A stretch of DNA of 7,943 bases from Phytoactinopolyspora endophytica (GTDB taxonomy: Bacteria; Actinomycetota; Actinomycetes; Jiangellales; Jiangellaceae): assembly GCF_004138495.1 (NCBI RefSeq), contig NZ_ML142868.1:68276-76218 (forward strand), given 5' to 3'. Within the stretch, counting starts at the first letter, position 1. Each line of letters starts with the position of its first letter. Under the pieces are notes generated by a model. That model was not told the DNA's origin. It worked only from the letters and a program-made list of their open reading frames with translations, and did not search any database. Position numbers and translations under genes: made by a program. Positions 1 through 6,298 of this stretch are shown piece after piece.

Positions 1-271
1 CGGCGGCGGCGGCCTTGACGACGACGTCGGCGTGCAGATGGTCGGGTGTGGCCACGACGACCGCGTCGACCGTGCCCGAATCGATCAGCCGGTCGTAGTC
101 ATCGAAGACGGCGGGCCGGCCGCCGAACTCGCCGGCGAGCTTCTCGGCCCCCGCACGGGTTCCGCTGGTGATCGCCGTCACCTCGGCGTCCACCAAGGAA
201 TCGATCACCCGGGCGTTGCCCGTCCCCATGATTCCCGCGCCGACCACACCGACCCTGAGTTGTTGAGGCAT
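1..271 (-). CDS. Gfo/Idh/MocA family NAD(P)-dependent oxidoreductase, N-terminal part (cut by window edge)
   Basis: About 90 codons are visible before the left window edge, so the protein is truncated by the window and not by mutation. The reading begins MPQQLRVGVVGAGIMGTGNA. The Rossmann dinucleotide-binding loop GxGxxG is at residues 11-16. The second strand and helix follow, then a VDAVVVATPDHLH segment at about 69-81, the canonical run before the EKP motif, which lies off the window. Members of this family oxidise or reduce sugars, sugar acids and inositols in the cytoplasm with NAD(H) or NADP(H). The start ATG (271-269) shares one base with the stop codon of the upstream binding-protein gene (TAATG), so the two are almost certainly co-transcribed and translationally coupled. 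That supports a role in catabolism of the imported sugar. Substrate specificity sits in the missing C-terminal domain and cannot be stated. The family call is secure. Confidence 0.9.
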   Translation of the reverse strand, partial: MPQQLRVGVVGAGIMGTGNARVIDSLVDAEVTAITSGTRAGAEKLAGEFGGRPAVFDDYDRLIDSGTVDAVVVATPDHLHADVVVKAAAA

Positions 272-1584
272 TACTGAAGCTCCGCATTCCACTGTTGTTC
301 GGCATTGTCAAGCGCGGTCTGAGCGTCGACGTCACCCTGCAAGAAGGCCCGGACCTGCTCGTCGAAGAGTTCCCCGAGCTGCGTGTCCTTGGATGTACCC
401 AGGGCACCGTCCTCCAGGTCCGGAAGGGTCTCCACGATGATCTGGCGGGCCTCGTCCGTGGCCGTCTCGCCTTCGGTGTCGAAGAACGGGTCCTCCAGCG
501 TCTCCTTCGTCGACGGGAAGATCGCCACGATCTTGCAGAACTCCAGCTGGTTCTCGGCGTTGGTCACGAATGTGAGCCAGTCCGCGGCTGTCCCCTTGTT
601 GTCCGAGGCCGAGGGAATCGCGAAGGTCTGCTGACCCGCCAGCAGAAGTTTCCCCTCCGGTGTCCGTACGCCCGGAGTCACCGCCAGATCGCCATACACC
701 TCCGGGGCGTTTTCCTCGGTACTGACCAGCCGGGTACCCGGTACGTTCGCGGTGAACCCAACCTTGCGGTTCTCGATATTCTCCGGCAGGTTCCGGATGT
801 CCTTAGAGATGGCCCCGGGGGCGATGGCGCCGGAGTCATAGGCGGCCTTCCACCTGTCGAGAATCTGCGCCGTCTCCGGGGTGTTGAACGCAGCTTCGGT
901 GCGCTCCTCGTTCAACATCTCCACGCCGTAGTAGGGCAGTACCAGGAAACCGGGAATCGAGTTCATACCCGGGATCTCTGCAGTCTCTTCCACTTCGGAG
1001 GCCAGCTCGAGCACCTCGTCGAAGGTGGTGGGCGGATTCGCGGCGTCGAAGCCGGTCCCCTCCATCGCCGACTCGCGGTAGATCGTTACCGGTGACCCAC
1101 CGTTGTACCAGGGCAGCGCGGTCAGCTTGCCTTCTCTCTGCAGCGGTTCAACAAGCGATTCCTGGTATTCGCCAAGCTCCTCTTCGGTGAGGTAGTCGTT
1201 CAGATCCGCCAACGAGTCCTGGAACTGACCGAGGTCGGCGGAGGCGACGTTGACCAGGTCCGGAGGTTCGCCGGCGGCCATTGCCGCGAGCAGTTTCGTG
1301 GCGAGATCCTCGCCCGGGACATCCACCCATCTGATCGTGGTCTCGGGGTTCTCCTCCTCGTAGGAGTCGATCAGGTCCTGGATGTAGTCGGCGTAGTTGG
1401 CCTGCAGGTTGATGGTCCACCATTCGACCTCTCCGCCGAGTTCGGTCGAGTCGGGCTGGGAGGGCTCCTCCTCCGCATCAGCGCCGCTGATGCAGCCGGA
1501 CGTGAGCAACGCCAGCCCGAGCGTCGAGGCGGCCAGTGTGCGCAATCTTCGAGCCGGCCGGAGGGTTGTGGGATCGGATCGCAT
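271..1584 (-). CDS. ABC sugar transporter solute-binding lipoprotein (family 1 SBP)
   Basis: This is a 437-residue extracytoplasmic binding protein that delivers a carbohydrate to the permease pair encoded divergently. The start at 1584 is chosen because AGGAGAG lies a few bases upstream and the protein then opens with a lipoprotein signal: arginines at 9-15, a hydrophobic core at 17-29 and the lipobox LTSG-C with the lipidated cysteine at residue 31. The reading frame stays open much further upstream, to 1986, but that would bury the signal peptide. The mature part shows family-1 binding-protein features: a VEWWT opening strand (53-57), GEPPDLVNV (105-113), which matches the family signature region, ALPWYNGG (156-163) in the hinge/ligand region, and LLAGQQTFAIP (314-324) followed by a helical ADWLTFV segment. 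The length is normal for the family. The mature chain is strongly acidic. The ligand is unknown; the linkage to a sugar-type oxidoreductase and an exported carbohydrate-enzyme-like protein suggests a mono- or oligosaccharide, possibly a uronic acid. Confidence 0.93.
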   Translation of the reverse strand: MRSDPTTLRPARRLRTLAASTLGLALLTSGCISGADAEEEPSQPDSTELGGEVEWWTINLQANYADYIQDLIDSYEEENPETTIRWVDVPGEDLATKLLAAMAAGEPPDLVNVASADLGQFQDSLADLNDYLTEEELGEYQESLVEPLQREGKLTALPWYNGGSPVTIYRESAMEGTGFDAANPPTTFDEVLELASEVEETAEIPGMNSIPGFLVLPYYGVEMLNEERTEAAFNTPETAQILDRWKAAYDSGAIAPGAISKDIRNLPENIENRKVGFTANVPGTRLVSTEENAPEVYGDLAVTPGVRTPEGKLLLAGQQTFAIPSASDNKGTAADWLTFVTNAENQLEFCKIVAIFPSTKETLEDPFFDTEGETATDEARQIIVETLPDLEDGALGTSKDTQLGELFDEQVRAFLQGDVDAQTALDNAEQQWNAELQ

Positions 1585-1650
1585 GGTCTCTCCTGAACGA
1601 AAGGATGGTGTCGAAGCCACGGAGTTCGGCGCCGGTTGATGGTGGCGACC

Positions 1651-1679
1651 AGTTTCGGACATCCACTCCCTGGAGTCAA
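1651..1679 (-). promoter_or_regulatory. Possible leftward promoter for the binding-protein gene
   Basis: On the minus strand TTGACT (1679-1674) matches the -35 consensus at five of six bases and is followed after 17 bases by GAAACT (1656-1651), which keeps only three of the six -10 bases. Transcription would start near 1645 and give a leader of about 60 bases before the ATG at 1584. The weak -10 makes this tentative. Confidence 0.25.
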
Positions 1680-1728
1680 TAGGAAATCGCAGACAGCCGA
1701 CAGCAGACCTCCAGAACGTCGCGATGAG

Positions 1729-1742
1729 TGGACAAATGTCCA
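1729..1742. promoter_or_regulatory. Palindrome TGGACAAATGTCCA, candidate operator
   Basis: Two perfect 6-base arms (TGGACA and TGTCCA) flank a 2-base centre. The element lies roughly midway between the candidate leftward -35 (1674-1679) and rightward -35 (1780-1785), where a shared regulator of both divergent units could bind. It lacks the central CG typical of LacI-family operators, so I do not assign a regulator family. Six-base arms can arise by chance in 300 bases, so function is a hypothesis. Confidence 0.35.
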
Positions 1743-1779
1743 TGTCACACAGATGAAACAATGAGATCGGAATGGGGGG

Positions 1780-1809
1780 TAGACGACAGCGAAAGGGTCT
1801 GCTTATAGT
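1780..1809 (+). promoter_or_regulatory. Candidate rightward promoter for the permease operon
   Basis: TAGACG (1780-1785) agrees with the TTGACA -35 consensus at four positions. After an 18-base spacer comes TATAGT (1804-1809), which agrees with TATAAT at five of six positions. Start of transcription would be near 1816, giving a leader of about 70 bases to the ATG at 1887. This is the best sigma-70-like match on the plus strand in the divergent region. Confidence 0.4.
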
Positions 1810-1825
1810 CGCTGCGATGTTTAGG

Positions 1826-1838
1826 ACGCACTTTGCGT
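1826..1838. repeat. Short inverted repeat ACGCA-CTT-TGCGT just downstream of the candidate rightward start
   Basis: A perfect 5-base inverted repeat with a 3-base centre covers about +10 to +22 relative to the transcription start inferred from the promoter at 1780-1809. In that position it could be a repressor site or a small hairpin in the leader RNA. The arms do not extend outward. Significance is uncertain because of the short length. Confidence 0.25.
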
Positions 1839-1848
1839 GGCTTACATA

Positions 1849-1863
1849 TGACCTAATCTGACC
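1849..1863 (+). repeat. Direct repeat TGACC-N5-TGACC
   Basis: Two copies of TGACC (1849-1853 and 1859-1863) start exactly 10 bases apart, about one helical turn, in the leader just before the Shine-Dalgarno of the first permease gene. Direct repeats with this period can be sites for a protein bound to one face of the helix, but five-base units are weak evidence. Confidence 0.2.
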
Positions 1864-1886
1864 CGCGATCACAGCCCGGAGGTGAG

Positions 1887-2903
1887 ATGCCACAGCAGTC
1901 CGGAAGTGACGTACCAGAGCTGGCGCCCGTGGCCGATCAGACCACGCCGCATCCACCTCGGCAACGAATACGCACAGGCCCACCACGAGGCGGGAGCCCT
2001 GGCGTCCGCTCGCCGCGAGCTTCGCGCTGGCGCGCCCAGACGAACCATCCCGCCGTCTGGACTCCCTGGCTGTACATGCTCCCAGGGCTGGTCCTGTTCG
2101 CGGTGTTCTTCGTCTGGCCGGCCGTCCAGGCGCTGCAGCTCGCGTTCTACGAGTACGACGGGATTTCCGCGCCGGTCACGGTGGGCCTGGACAACTTCGA
2201 TCGGATGCTCGACGATCCACGGTTCCACGAGGCGTTCGTCAACTCGTTCCTGTTCCTGTTCGGCATGATGCCACTCGCAGTCGCCGTACCGCTGCTGCTC
2301 GCGGTTCTGGTCAATCAGAAGATCCCCGGCATCCAGGCATTCCGGCTCGCCATCGTCATGCCCGTCGTCGTTTCCATGGTGGCCGTCGCCGTTACCTGGA
2401 AATACGTCCTCGACGCCCAGGGGGTGCTGAGCTGGCTGGTCACCAGCCTCGGCATCTCGGACGAGCCGACCGCCTGGCTCCTGAGCAGCGATTGGGCGCT
2501 GCCCTGCCTGATCGTGATCGAGGGCTGGAAGAGCATGGGGATCTACATGATGATCTATCTTGCTGGCCTTCAGGCCATTCCGGTCGACCTCTACGAGGCC
2601 GCGCAGATCGACGGCGCCGGCATCTGGCACCGGCTGACCAAGATCACCGTTCCGCTGATGATCCCGTACGTGGCGGTGACGTCGACGATGGCCATGCTCG
2701 ACGCGATGCAGGTCTTCACCTCGGTCTACGTGATGACCAGAGGCGGGCCCCAAGACAGCACCATGACCTTGGGCTACTACGTGTGGTCCAAGGCGTTCGA
2801 AGACTACGAGTTCGGCTACGCCAGCGCGATCGCGCTCGTCCTCTGGGCCGTCATGATCATCCTGGCCGTGGTCAACTACCAGCTCACGAAGGAGCGCCGA
2901 TGA
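1887..2903 (+). CDS. Sugar ABC transporter permease, MalF/UgpA-like
   Basis: This 338-residue inner-membrane permease is one half of the translocation pore of a carbohydrate ABC importer. Six hydrophobic segments can be seen at about 61-83, 116-143, 155-175, 205-226, 256-280 and 311-332. The cytoplasmic coupling loop carries the EAA signature EAAQIDGAG (237-245), followed by the conserved LTKITVPL run that docks on the ATPase. GGAGG at 1878-1882, four bases before the ATG, fixes the start. The next in-frame ATG falls inside the first membrane segment, so the roughly 55-residue cytoplasmic N-terminus, rich in Pro, Arg and Gly at 21-48, belongs to the protein. The gene overlaps the next permease by four bases (ATGA), which indicates coupled translation. 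No ATPase gene lies nearby, so energy must come from a subunit encoded elsewhere, in actinomycetes typically MsiK-like. Family is certain; the sugar is unknown. Confidence 0.95.
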   Translation: MPQQSGSDVPELAPVADQTTPHPPRQRIRTGPPRGGSPGVRSPRASRWRAQTNHPAVWTPWLYMLPGLVLFAVFFVWPAVQALQLAFYEYDGISAPVTVGLDNFDRMLDDPRFHEAFVNSFLFLFGMMPLAVAVPLLLAVLVNQKIPGIQAFRLAIVMPVVVSMVAVAVTWKYVLDAQGVLSWLVTSLGISDEPTAWLLSSDWALPCLIVIEGWKSMGIYMMIYLAGLQAIPVDLYEAAQIDGAGIWHRLTKITVPLMIPYVAVTSTMAMLDAMQVFTSVYVMTRGGPQDSTMTLGYYVWSKAFEDYEFGYASAIALVLWAVMIILAVVNYQLTKERR

Positions 2904-3739
2904 CGGTCGGAACCCGCCGACGCCGCGCGTCGACACTCACGGGCAACTACCTACTGCTCCTCGTCCTGGCAGTCATCTTCGTCGGGCCGTTCATCGTGCT
3001 AGTGGCGTCGTCCTTGAAGCCCGCCACGCAGGACGTCTTCTCATTTCCGCCGGATCTCATACCGCGCCCGCCGGTCCTGGACTGGTTCATCCGCGCGTGG
3101 ACCGTCATCGATTTCCCGCGCTATCTGCTCAACTCGGTGATCTACGTCGGTGTGATGGTGCCCGCGTACCTGGCCGTCTCCGCGCTGACGGCCTACCCGC
3201 TGGCCCGGATGAGGTTCCGGTTCCGCACGGTGATCTTCTTCCTGTTCCTGTCCACCATGTTCCTGCCGGGCGAGCTGATGCTGATCCCGCGGTTCCTGGT
3301 GGTCTCCGAGCTCGGGCTGGCCGATACCTACGCCGGTGTCATGCTGCCCGGCCTGCTCTCCGCAATCGGTATCTTCCTGCTGCGCCAGACCTTCGCCGGG
3401 GTGCCGCAGGAGCTCGACGACGCCGCGCGCATCGACGGCTGCAAGGAGTGGGGCGTGTTCTGGCACGTGATGCTGCCGGCGGCCAAGCCGGCCCTCGCCG
3501 TGCTGGCCATCTTCGGCTTCATCTCGGTGTGGAACAGCTTCATCTGGCCGCTAGTGGTGCTCAAGGACACCAGTAAGTACCCGATCGCGCTCGGAATCTC
3601 CTACCTCACCGGCGTGACCGGCACCGACGTCCGTTCCGTCGCGGCCGGCACGGTGATCTCACTGATCCCCGTCCTGATCTTCTTCATCGTGATGCAGCGT
3701 CACATCCTCGAAGGGATGAAGGGCGCCGTGAAGGGGTGA
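2900..3739 (+). CDS. Sugar ABC transporter permease, MalG/UgpE-like
   Basis: This 279-residue permease is the partner of the MalF-like protein just upstream. The start ATG at 2900 overlaps the previous stop (ATGA), with AAGGAG at 2889-2894 five bases upstream. The frame is open to 2492, but that longer version would translate the preceding permease gene out of frame. The protein begins with an Arg-rich cytoplasmic stretch (RRRR at 6-9) and a first membrane segment at about 16-36. The VLDWFIRAWTV and RYLLNSVIY regions (59-83) are typical of this branch. Further hydrophobic segments lie at about 81-98, 110-126, 144-163, 197-218 and 249-264. The EAA loop reads DDAARIDGCKEWGVFWHVMLP (173-193), with the conserved Ala-Ala, Gly and the Leu-Pro end. 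The C-terminus EGMKGAVKG (271-279) is the classic tail of MalG-like permeases, which contacts the ATPase dimer. All expected elements are intact. Confidence 0.95.
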   Translation: MTVGTRRRRASTLTGNYLLLLVLAVIFVGPFIVLVASSLKPATQDVFSFPPDLIPRPPVLDWFIRAWTVIDFPRYLLNSVIYVGVMVPAYLAVSALTAYPLARMRFRFRTVIFFLFLSTMFLPGELMLIPRFLVVSELGLADTYAGVMLPGLLSAIGIFLLRQTFAGVPQELDDAARIDGCKEWGVFWHVMLPAAKPALAVLAIFGFISVWNSFIWPLVVLKDTSKYPIALGISYLTGVTGTDVRSVAAGTVISLIPVLIFFIVMQRHILEGMKGAVKG

Positions 3740-3819
3740 TCGGCCACCGCGCTCCACTCCCCCATCCCCGAATCCCAGATCGCCTCTGATCCTTTCCACT
3801 CACCCCAGGAGGACTAGCG
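3740..3819. other. 80-base gap between permease gene and exported-protein gene
   Basis: The gap is C-rich on the plus strand and shows no stable hairpin followed by T residues, so I see no intrinsic terminator. I see no clear promoter either. The last 14 bases hold the AGGAGG Shine-Dalgarno (3807-3812) of the next gene, seven bases before its ATG. Read-through from the permease genes, making 3820-5352 part of the same operon, is the simplest interpretation. Confidence 0.5.
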
Positions 3820-5352
3820 ATGACCAGCAATCCCAGCCTCGGACGCCGACGGCTGCTCCAGGCCGGCGCCGCGCTCGGCCTCGGCGTCGCCGGCGGACTG
3901 GCGAGCGTCACACCCGCACGCGCCGAATCCCGGGACTATGCGCTACGCGCCACGTACGACTGGGCCGAGGCGTACTTCACCGAGCACGGCGAGGCCCAGC
4001 CCGACCGGCCGAACGAGTTCCGTGGCTCGCTCGCCTGGGGCCAGTCCTACATCCTGCGGTCCTACCTGGCCATGTACGAGGCGTTCCGCGATGAACGGTA
4101 CCTGGATCTGCTCTGCCGCAACGTCGACGCCATCCTCAGCATCCGGGACAGCGAACGCGGCGTGACGGACTGGCGCGGTGAGTCGCTACCGGTCTGGCGT
4201 GGTTGGGCACCGTACACCGCCGGTGACGTCGACATCCCCGGAACGAACGGAACTCCGGTGCTGCGGCTGCGCACCGCCCAGTCGTACGCCGACGGAGTGA
4301 CCGCCGACGTCACACACGAGTCCGAGGATCGGTTCACGGTCACTATGACCGACACGCGGATCGACCGCTCCGACACGTTCACCGATCTCACGATGGACGC
4401 CACCAGCCCGGACTTCGCGGTGACGCGGATCCACGACGCGAACCCGACCGCGACCCGCGCCACCGCCGTCGATCTCAGATCCGACAACTCACCGGCCATG
4501 CCTGAGCCGGGCAGCTACACCATGGCCTCCCACTACGTGACGTTCTCCGTGCACACCGGGATGATCGTCGCGCCGATCGCCGAGTTCTGCCACCTCGTCC
4601 GGAAGAACCCACGGCTGATGCGGCGCTACGGCGCGAAAGCCGCCAAATACCTGCGCGCCGTCCGTGATGCCGTCGCCGTCCATGATCACGAGTGGCGACA
4701 GAACGATCAGGGCGAGGGCTGGTACGTCTGGGAGAAGGGCACGCCGCTGGCGTTCGACGGCTGCGAGATGCCACACAACCAGTTCCTGGCGCTGGCCACC
4801 GCACAGGCCTACCTGGCCGCGCTGGTCGACGACGGCCCGTACCGCGAACACGCGGTCAGGATGCTGACCACCTTCCGCAATGACCTGCAGGTACAGGACG
4901 ACAGCTACGTGTGGAAGTACTGGTGGACGAAGGGTCACGTCCACAACGGCTACTCGCAGGCCGACGACGTCTCCGAATGGACGCCCGCGTACAACGGCGC
5001 CCGGCAGATCGAGGACGGATCGCACGGTGCGATCAGTATCGAAGCAGCGCTCGCGGGCTACCGTCTGGGGTTGGTGTTTGACGAGACCGACATGCGCCGG
5101 TTCGCCGCCACCTACACCGACAACCTCATGCACTACGACGACGACGGCGAGGCCCACGTCTGGTACCGGGTCGACGGAACAGCCAACCTCGGGCTGCAGG
5201 ACCTGCAGGCGCCGCGATGGGCGAACCTCGCGAGCTGGGACGAGCGGATCTTCACTCATGCCCGGGAGATCTTCAACCGCGAGCAGCCGGAGCCGCTCTT
5301 CGGCTCCTACCTGCTGAGCACCGCGTTCTTGGCGGCGCACAACCGGGAGTAG
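3820..5352 (+). CDS. Tat-exported alpha/alpha-toroid-like protein, probable carbohydrate-active enzyme, function unknown
   Basis: This 510-residue protein starts at an ATG seven bases after a perfect AGGAGG. The N-terminus is a Tat signal: LGRRRLLQ with the twin arginines at about 9-11, a mild hydrophobic stretch at 16-30 and a likely cleavage after ARA (33-35). The mature chain opens with helical, aromatic-rich repeats (ATYDWAEAYF, LAWGQSYILRSYLAMYEAF at 71-89, RYLDLLCRNVDAIL) and returns to such helices from about 243 to the end, as in six-hairpin or alpha/alpha-toroid polysaccharide lyases, glycosidases and epimerases. Between them, about 128-240 is rich in Thr, Asp and alternating hydrophobic residues and looks like an inserted beta domain. 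Polar residues conserved-looking enough to be candidates for an active site are HTG (245-247), EMPHNQ (316-321), WKYWW (365-369) and EDGSHG (398-403). I cannot match it to a specific enzyme family. Linkage to a sugar importer and an oxidoreductase favours action on an external glycan before uptake. Confidence 0.75.
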   Translation: MTSNPSLGRRRLLQAGAALGLGVAGGLASVTPARAESRDYALRATYDWAEAYFTEHGEAQPDRPNEFRGSLAWGQSYILRSYLAMYEAFRDERYLDLLCRNVDAILSIRDSERGVTDWRGESLPVWRGWAPYTAGDVDIPGTNGTPVLRLRTAQSYADGVTADVTHESEDRFTVTMTDTRIDRSDTFTDLTMDATSPDFAVTRIHDANPTATRATAVDLRSDNSPAMPEPGSYTMASHYVTFSVHTGMIVAPIAEFCHLVRKNPRLMRRYGAKAAKYLRAVRDAVAVHDHEWRQNDQGEGWYVWEKGTPLAFDGCEMPHNQFLALATAQAYLAALVDDGPYREHAVRMLTTFRNDLQVQDDSYVWKYWWTKGHVHNGYSQADDVSEWTPAYNGARQIEDGSHGAISIEAALAGYRLGLVFDETDMRRFAATYTDNLMHYDDDGEAHVWYRVDGTANLGLQDLQAPRWANLASWDERIFTHAREIFNREQPEPLFGSYLLSTAFLAAHNRE

Positions 5353-5401
5353 CCCTGAGAACGCCTTGACGTCGATCCCGCTCGCGCGCTTCAGTACAAG
5401 G

Positions 5402-6244
5402 ATGACCGCGGTGGAGTCCTACGTTGAGCGTCCGCCATTGCCGGGATTGGCGGGGGTGGTGCGGACGGTCTGGATCCAGCGCACCGGTGAGGCGCCGTAC
5501 GTGCAACGGCATCTGCCGACGGGCGGGGTCGAGATCCACTTTCCGATCGGTGGCCGCGCACAGCTGGTCGGTCCGCTGACCGGTCCGGAGATTGAGGTCA
5601 TTCCGGCGCACACGGCCATCGTGGGAGTGCGGTTCCATCCAGGGACCGCGCCGCCCCTTCCAACGGTCCTCGACGATCTGGTGGACCTGCGCCTGGGTCT
5701 GGTGGAGTTGTGGGGAAGCTCGGGCGAAGGCCTCGTGGAGGCGATGGCCCGCGCCGGGACGCCCGAGCGGGCGCTCGCGCTCTTGCAGATCCACCTCCTG
5801 CGGGAGTTTCGACGTGCGGTCCGTGTCGATCCGCTGGTGGGCGAAGCCGTGAAAGCCCTGATGCCATGGCACCAGGTCAACATCGACACCCTGGCCACCC
5901 ACCTGGCACTCTCCGCGAGCCAACTGCGCCGCCGCTGCCTGCATGCAGTTGGTGTGAGTCCCAAGGTCCTCCAGCGCACGTTGCGTTTTCAGGGCTTCCT
6001 CGCGCTGGCTCAGGCAGGTGTTGTGTCCACCGGCCGGCGTGGTGCGGACGGCATGGCAGGGCTGGCGGTTGACGTGGGGTACGCCGACCAAGCACACCTC
6101 AGCCGAGAATGCCTCCGCCTGACTGGCCTGACCCCACACCAGCTCCTCGGCGGCGACATCGACCGGTGCGCCTGTGGACATGAGCACTCCGCCTCCTACA
6201 AGCCCTTCCTCGCTACCCGCAGCAGGCCGCGACTACAAGTCTGA
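5402..6244 (+). CDS. AraC family transcriptional regulator with DUF6597-like N-terminal domain
   Basis: This is a 280-residue DNA-binding regulator in the cytoplasm. The N-terminal half has the pattern RHLPTGGVEIHF (36-47), VGPLTGPEI and VGVRFHPGTAPPL, recognisable from the DUF6597 domain found in front of AraC helix-turn-helix domains; its ligand is not known to me. The C-terminal AraC domain has a first helix-turn-helix at about 160-181 (IDTLATHLALSASQLRRR) and the second carrying the family signature at about 226-249 (GYADQAHLSRECLRLTG, then LTPHQLL). A short tail with CACGHEH (256-262) follows. The start is uncertain. ATG at 5402 has AAGG touching it; GTG at 5411 has the same AAGG nine bases away and is at least as plausible; a TTG at 5366 would add 12 residues. 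The gene begins 49 bases after the exported-protein gene, so partial read-through is possible, but its likely targets are itself and the two genes downstream. Confidence 0.88.
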   Translation: MTAVESYVERPPLPGLAGVVRTVWIQRTGEAPYVQRHLPTGGVEIHFPIGGRAQLVGPLTGPEIEVIPAHTAIVGVRFHPGTAPPLPTVLDDLVDLRLGLVELWGSSGEGLVEAMARAGTPERALALLQIHLLREFRRAVRVDPLVGEAVKALMPWHQVNIDTLATHLALSASQLRRRCLHAVGVSPKVLQRTLRFQGFLALAQAGVVSTGRRGADGMAGLAVDVGYADQAHLSRECLRLTGLTPHQLLGGDIDRCACGHEHSASYKPFLATRSRPRLQV

Positions 6245-6261
6245 CCCTGCGCGATTCGTTC

Positions 6262-6298
6262 AAGACACGTCGTCGCGCGTCTCATAGTTTCGATCTCG
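6262..6298 (+). promoter_or_regulatory. Candidate promoter giving a leaderless transcript of the FAD oxidoreductase gene
   Basis: AAGACA (6262-6267) matches TTGACA at four of six bases. After a 17-base spacer comes TAGTTT (6285-6290), which keeps the key T, A and final T of the -10 box. The expected start of transcription is 7-8 bases further on, at 6297-6298, which is the G of the GTG start codon. There is no Shine-Dalgarno sequence before that GTG, which fits a leaderless message, a common arrangement in actinomycetes. Confidence 0.45.

Larger units (their letters stand above)
1585..1886. promoter_or_regulatory. Divergent control region between binding-protein and permease genes
   Basis: These 302 bases separate two divergently transcribed halves of one transport system and hold no credible gene. 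They are clearly richer in A+T than the flanking coding sequence, especially 1725-1860. Candidate elements are described as separate entries: a perfect palindrome at 1729-1742, a rightward promoter at 1780-1809, a weaker leftward promoter at 1651-1679, a short inverted repeat at 1826-1838 and a spaced direct repeat at 1849-1863. A second leftward -10-like hexamer, TATAAG (1807-1802), overlaps the rightward -10 but has no matching -35. That the region carries both promoters follows from the gene arrangement; which elements work is inference. Confidence 0.8.

Noticed and set aside
1..13. CGG/GGC triplet run at the left edge
   Set aside because: On the minus strand it encodes consecutive alanines in the oxidoreductase, in a helix that is commonly Ala-rich. 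It is not an independent repeat.
295..1095. Plus-strand open frame opposite the binding-protein gene
   Set aside because: It is the antisense of a well-supported coding region, has no recognisable motif and no ribosome-binding site.
1585..1886. LacI-type operator with a central CG
   Set aside because: I searched for TGGAAACG-like half-sites around a CG centre and saw none. The palindrome at 1729-1742 has an AA centre instead.
1585..1986. In-frame upstream extension of the binding-protein gene by 134 codons
   Set aside because: It would place the lipoprotein signal peptide inside the protein and overlap the start of the divergent permease gene. A good Shine-Dalgarno site directly precedes the ATG at 1584.
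2492..2899. Longer N-terminus for the second permease
   Set aside because: The extension would be read out of frame within the first permease gene and is Arg/Asp/His-rich. The ATGA overlap with AAGGAG upstream marks 2900 as the start.
1869..2936. Long minus-strand open frame opposite the first permease (355 codons)
   Set aside because: The product is low-complexity, rich in His, Asp, Arg and Gly with no membrane or domain features, as expected from the complement of a high-GC gene. The plus-strand frame has a complete permease with EAA motif.
3740..3819. Possible intrinsic terminator after the second permease
   Set aside because: Only short imperfect pairings such as GATC/GATC occur and no T-run follows.
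4489..5340. Minus-strand open frame opposite the exported-protein gene
   Set aside because: It is a Val/Arg/Gly/Asp-rich shadow of the plus-strand gene, which has a Tat signal and a perfect Shine-Dalgarno sequence.
5353..5401. Possible terminator between the exported-protein and AraC-type genes
   Set aside because: No hairpin of useful length or T-run could be found in the 49 bases.
5273..6187. Minus-strand open frame spanning the end of the exported-protein gene and the AraC-type gene
   Set aside because: It crosses two plus-strand genes with clear domains and shows only His/Arg/Gln-rich composition.
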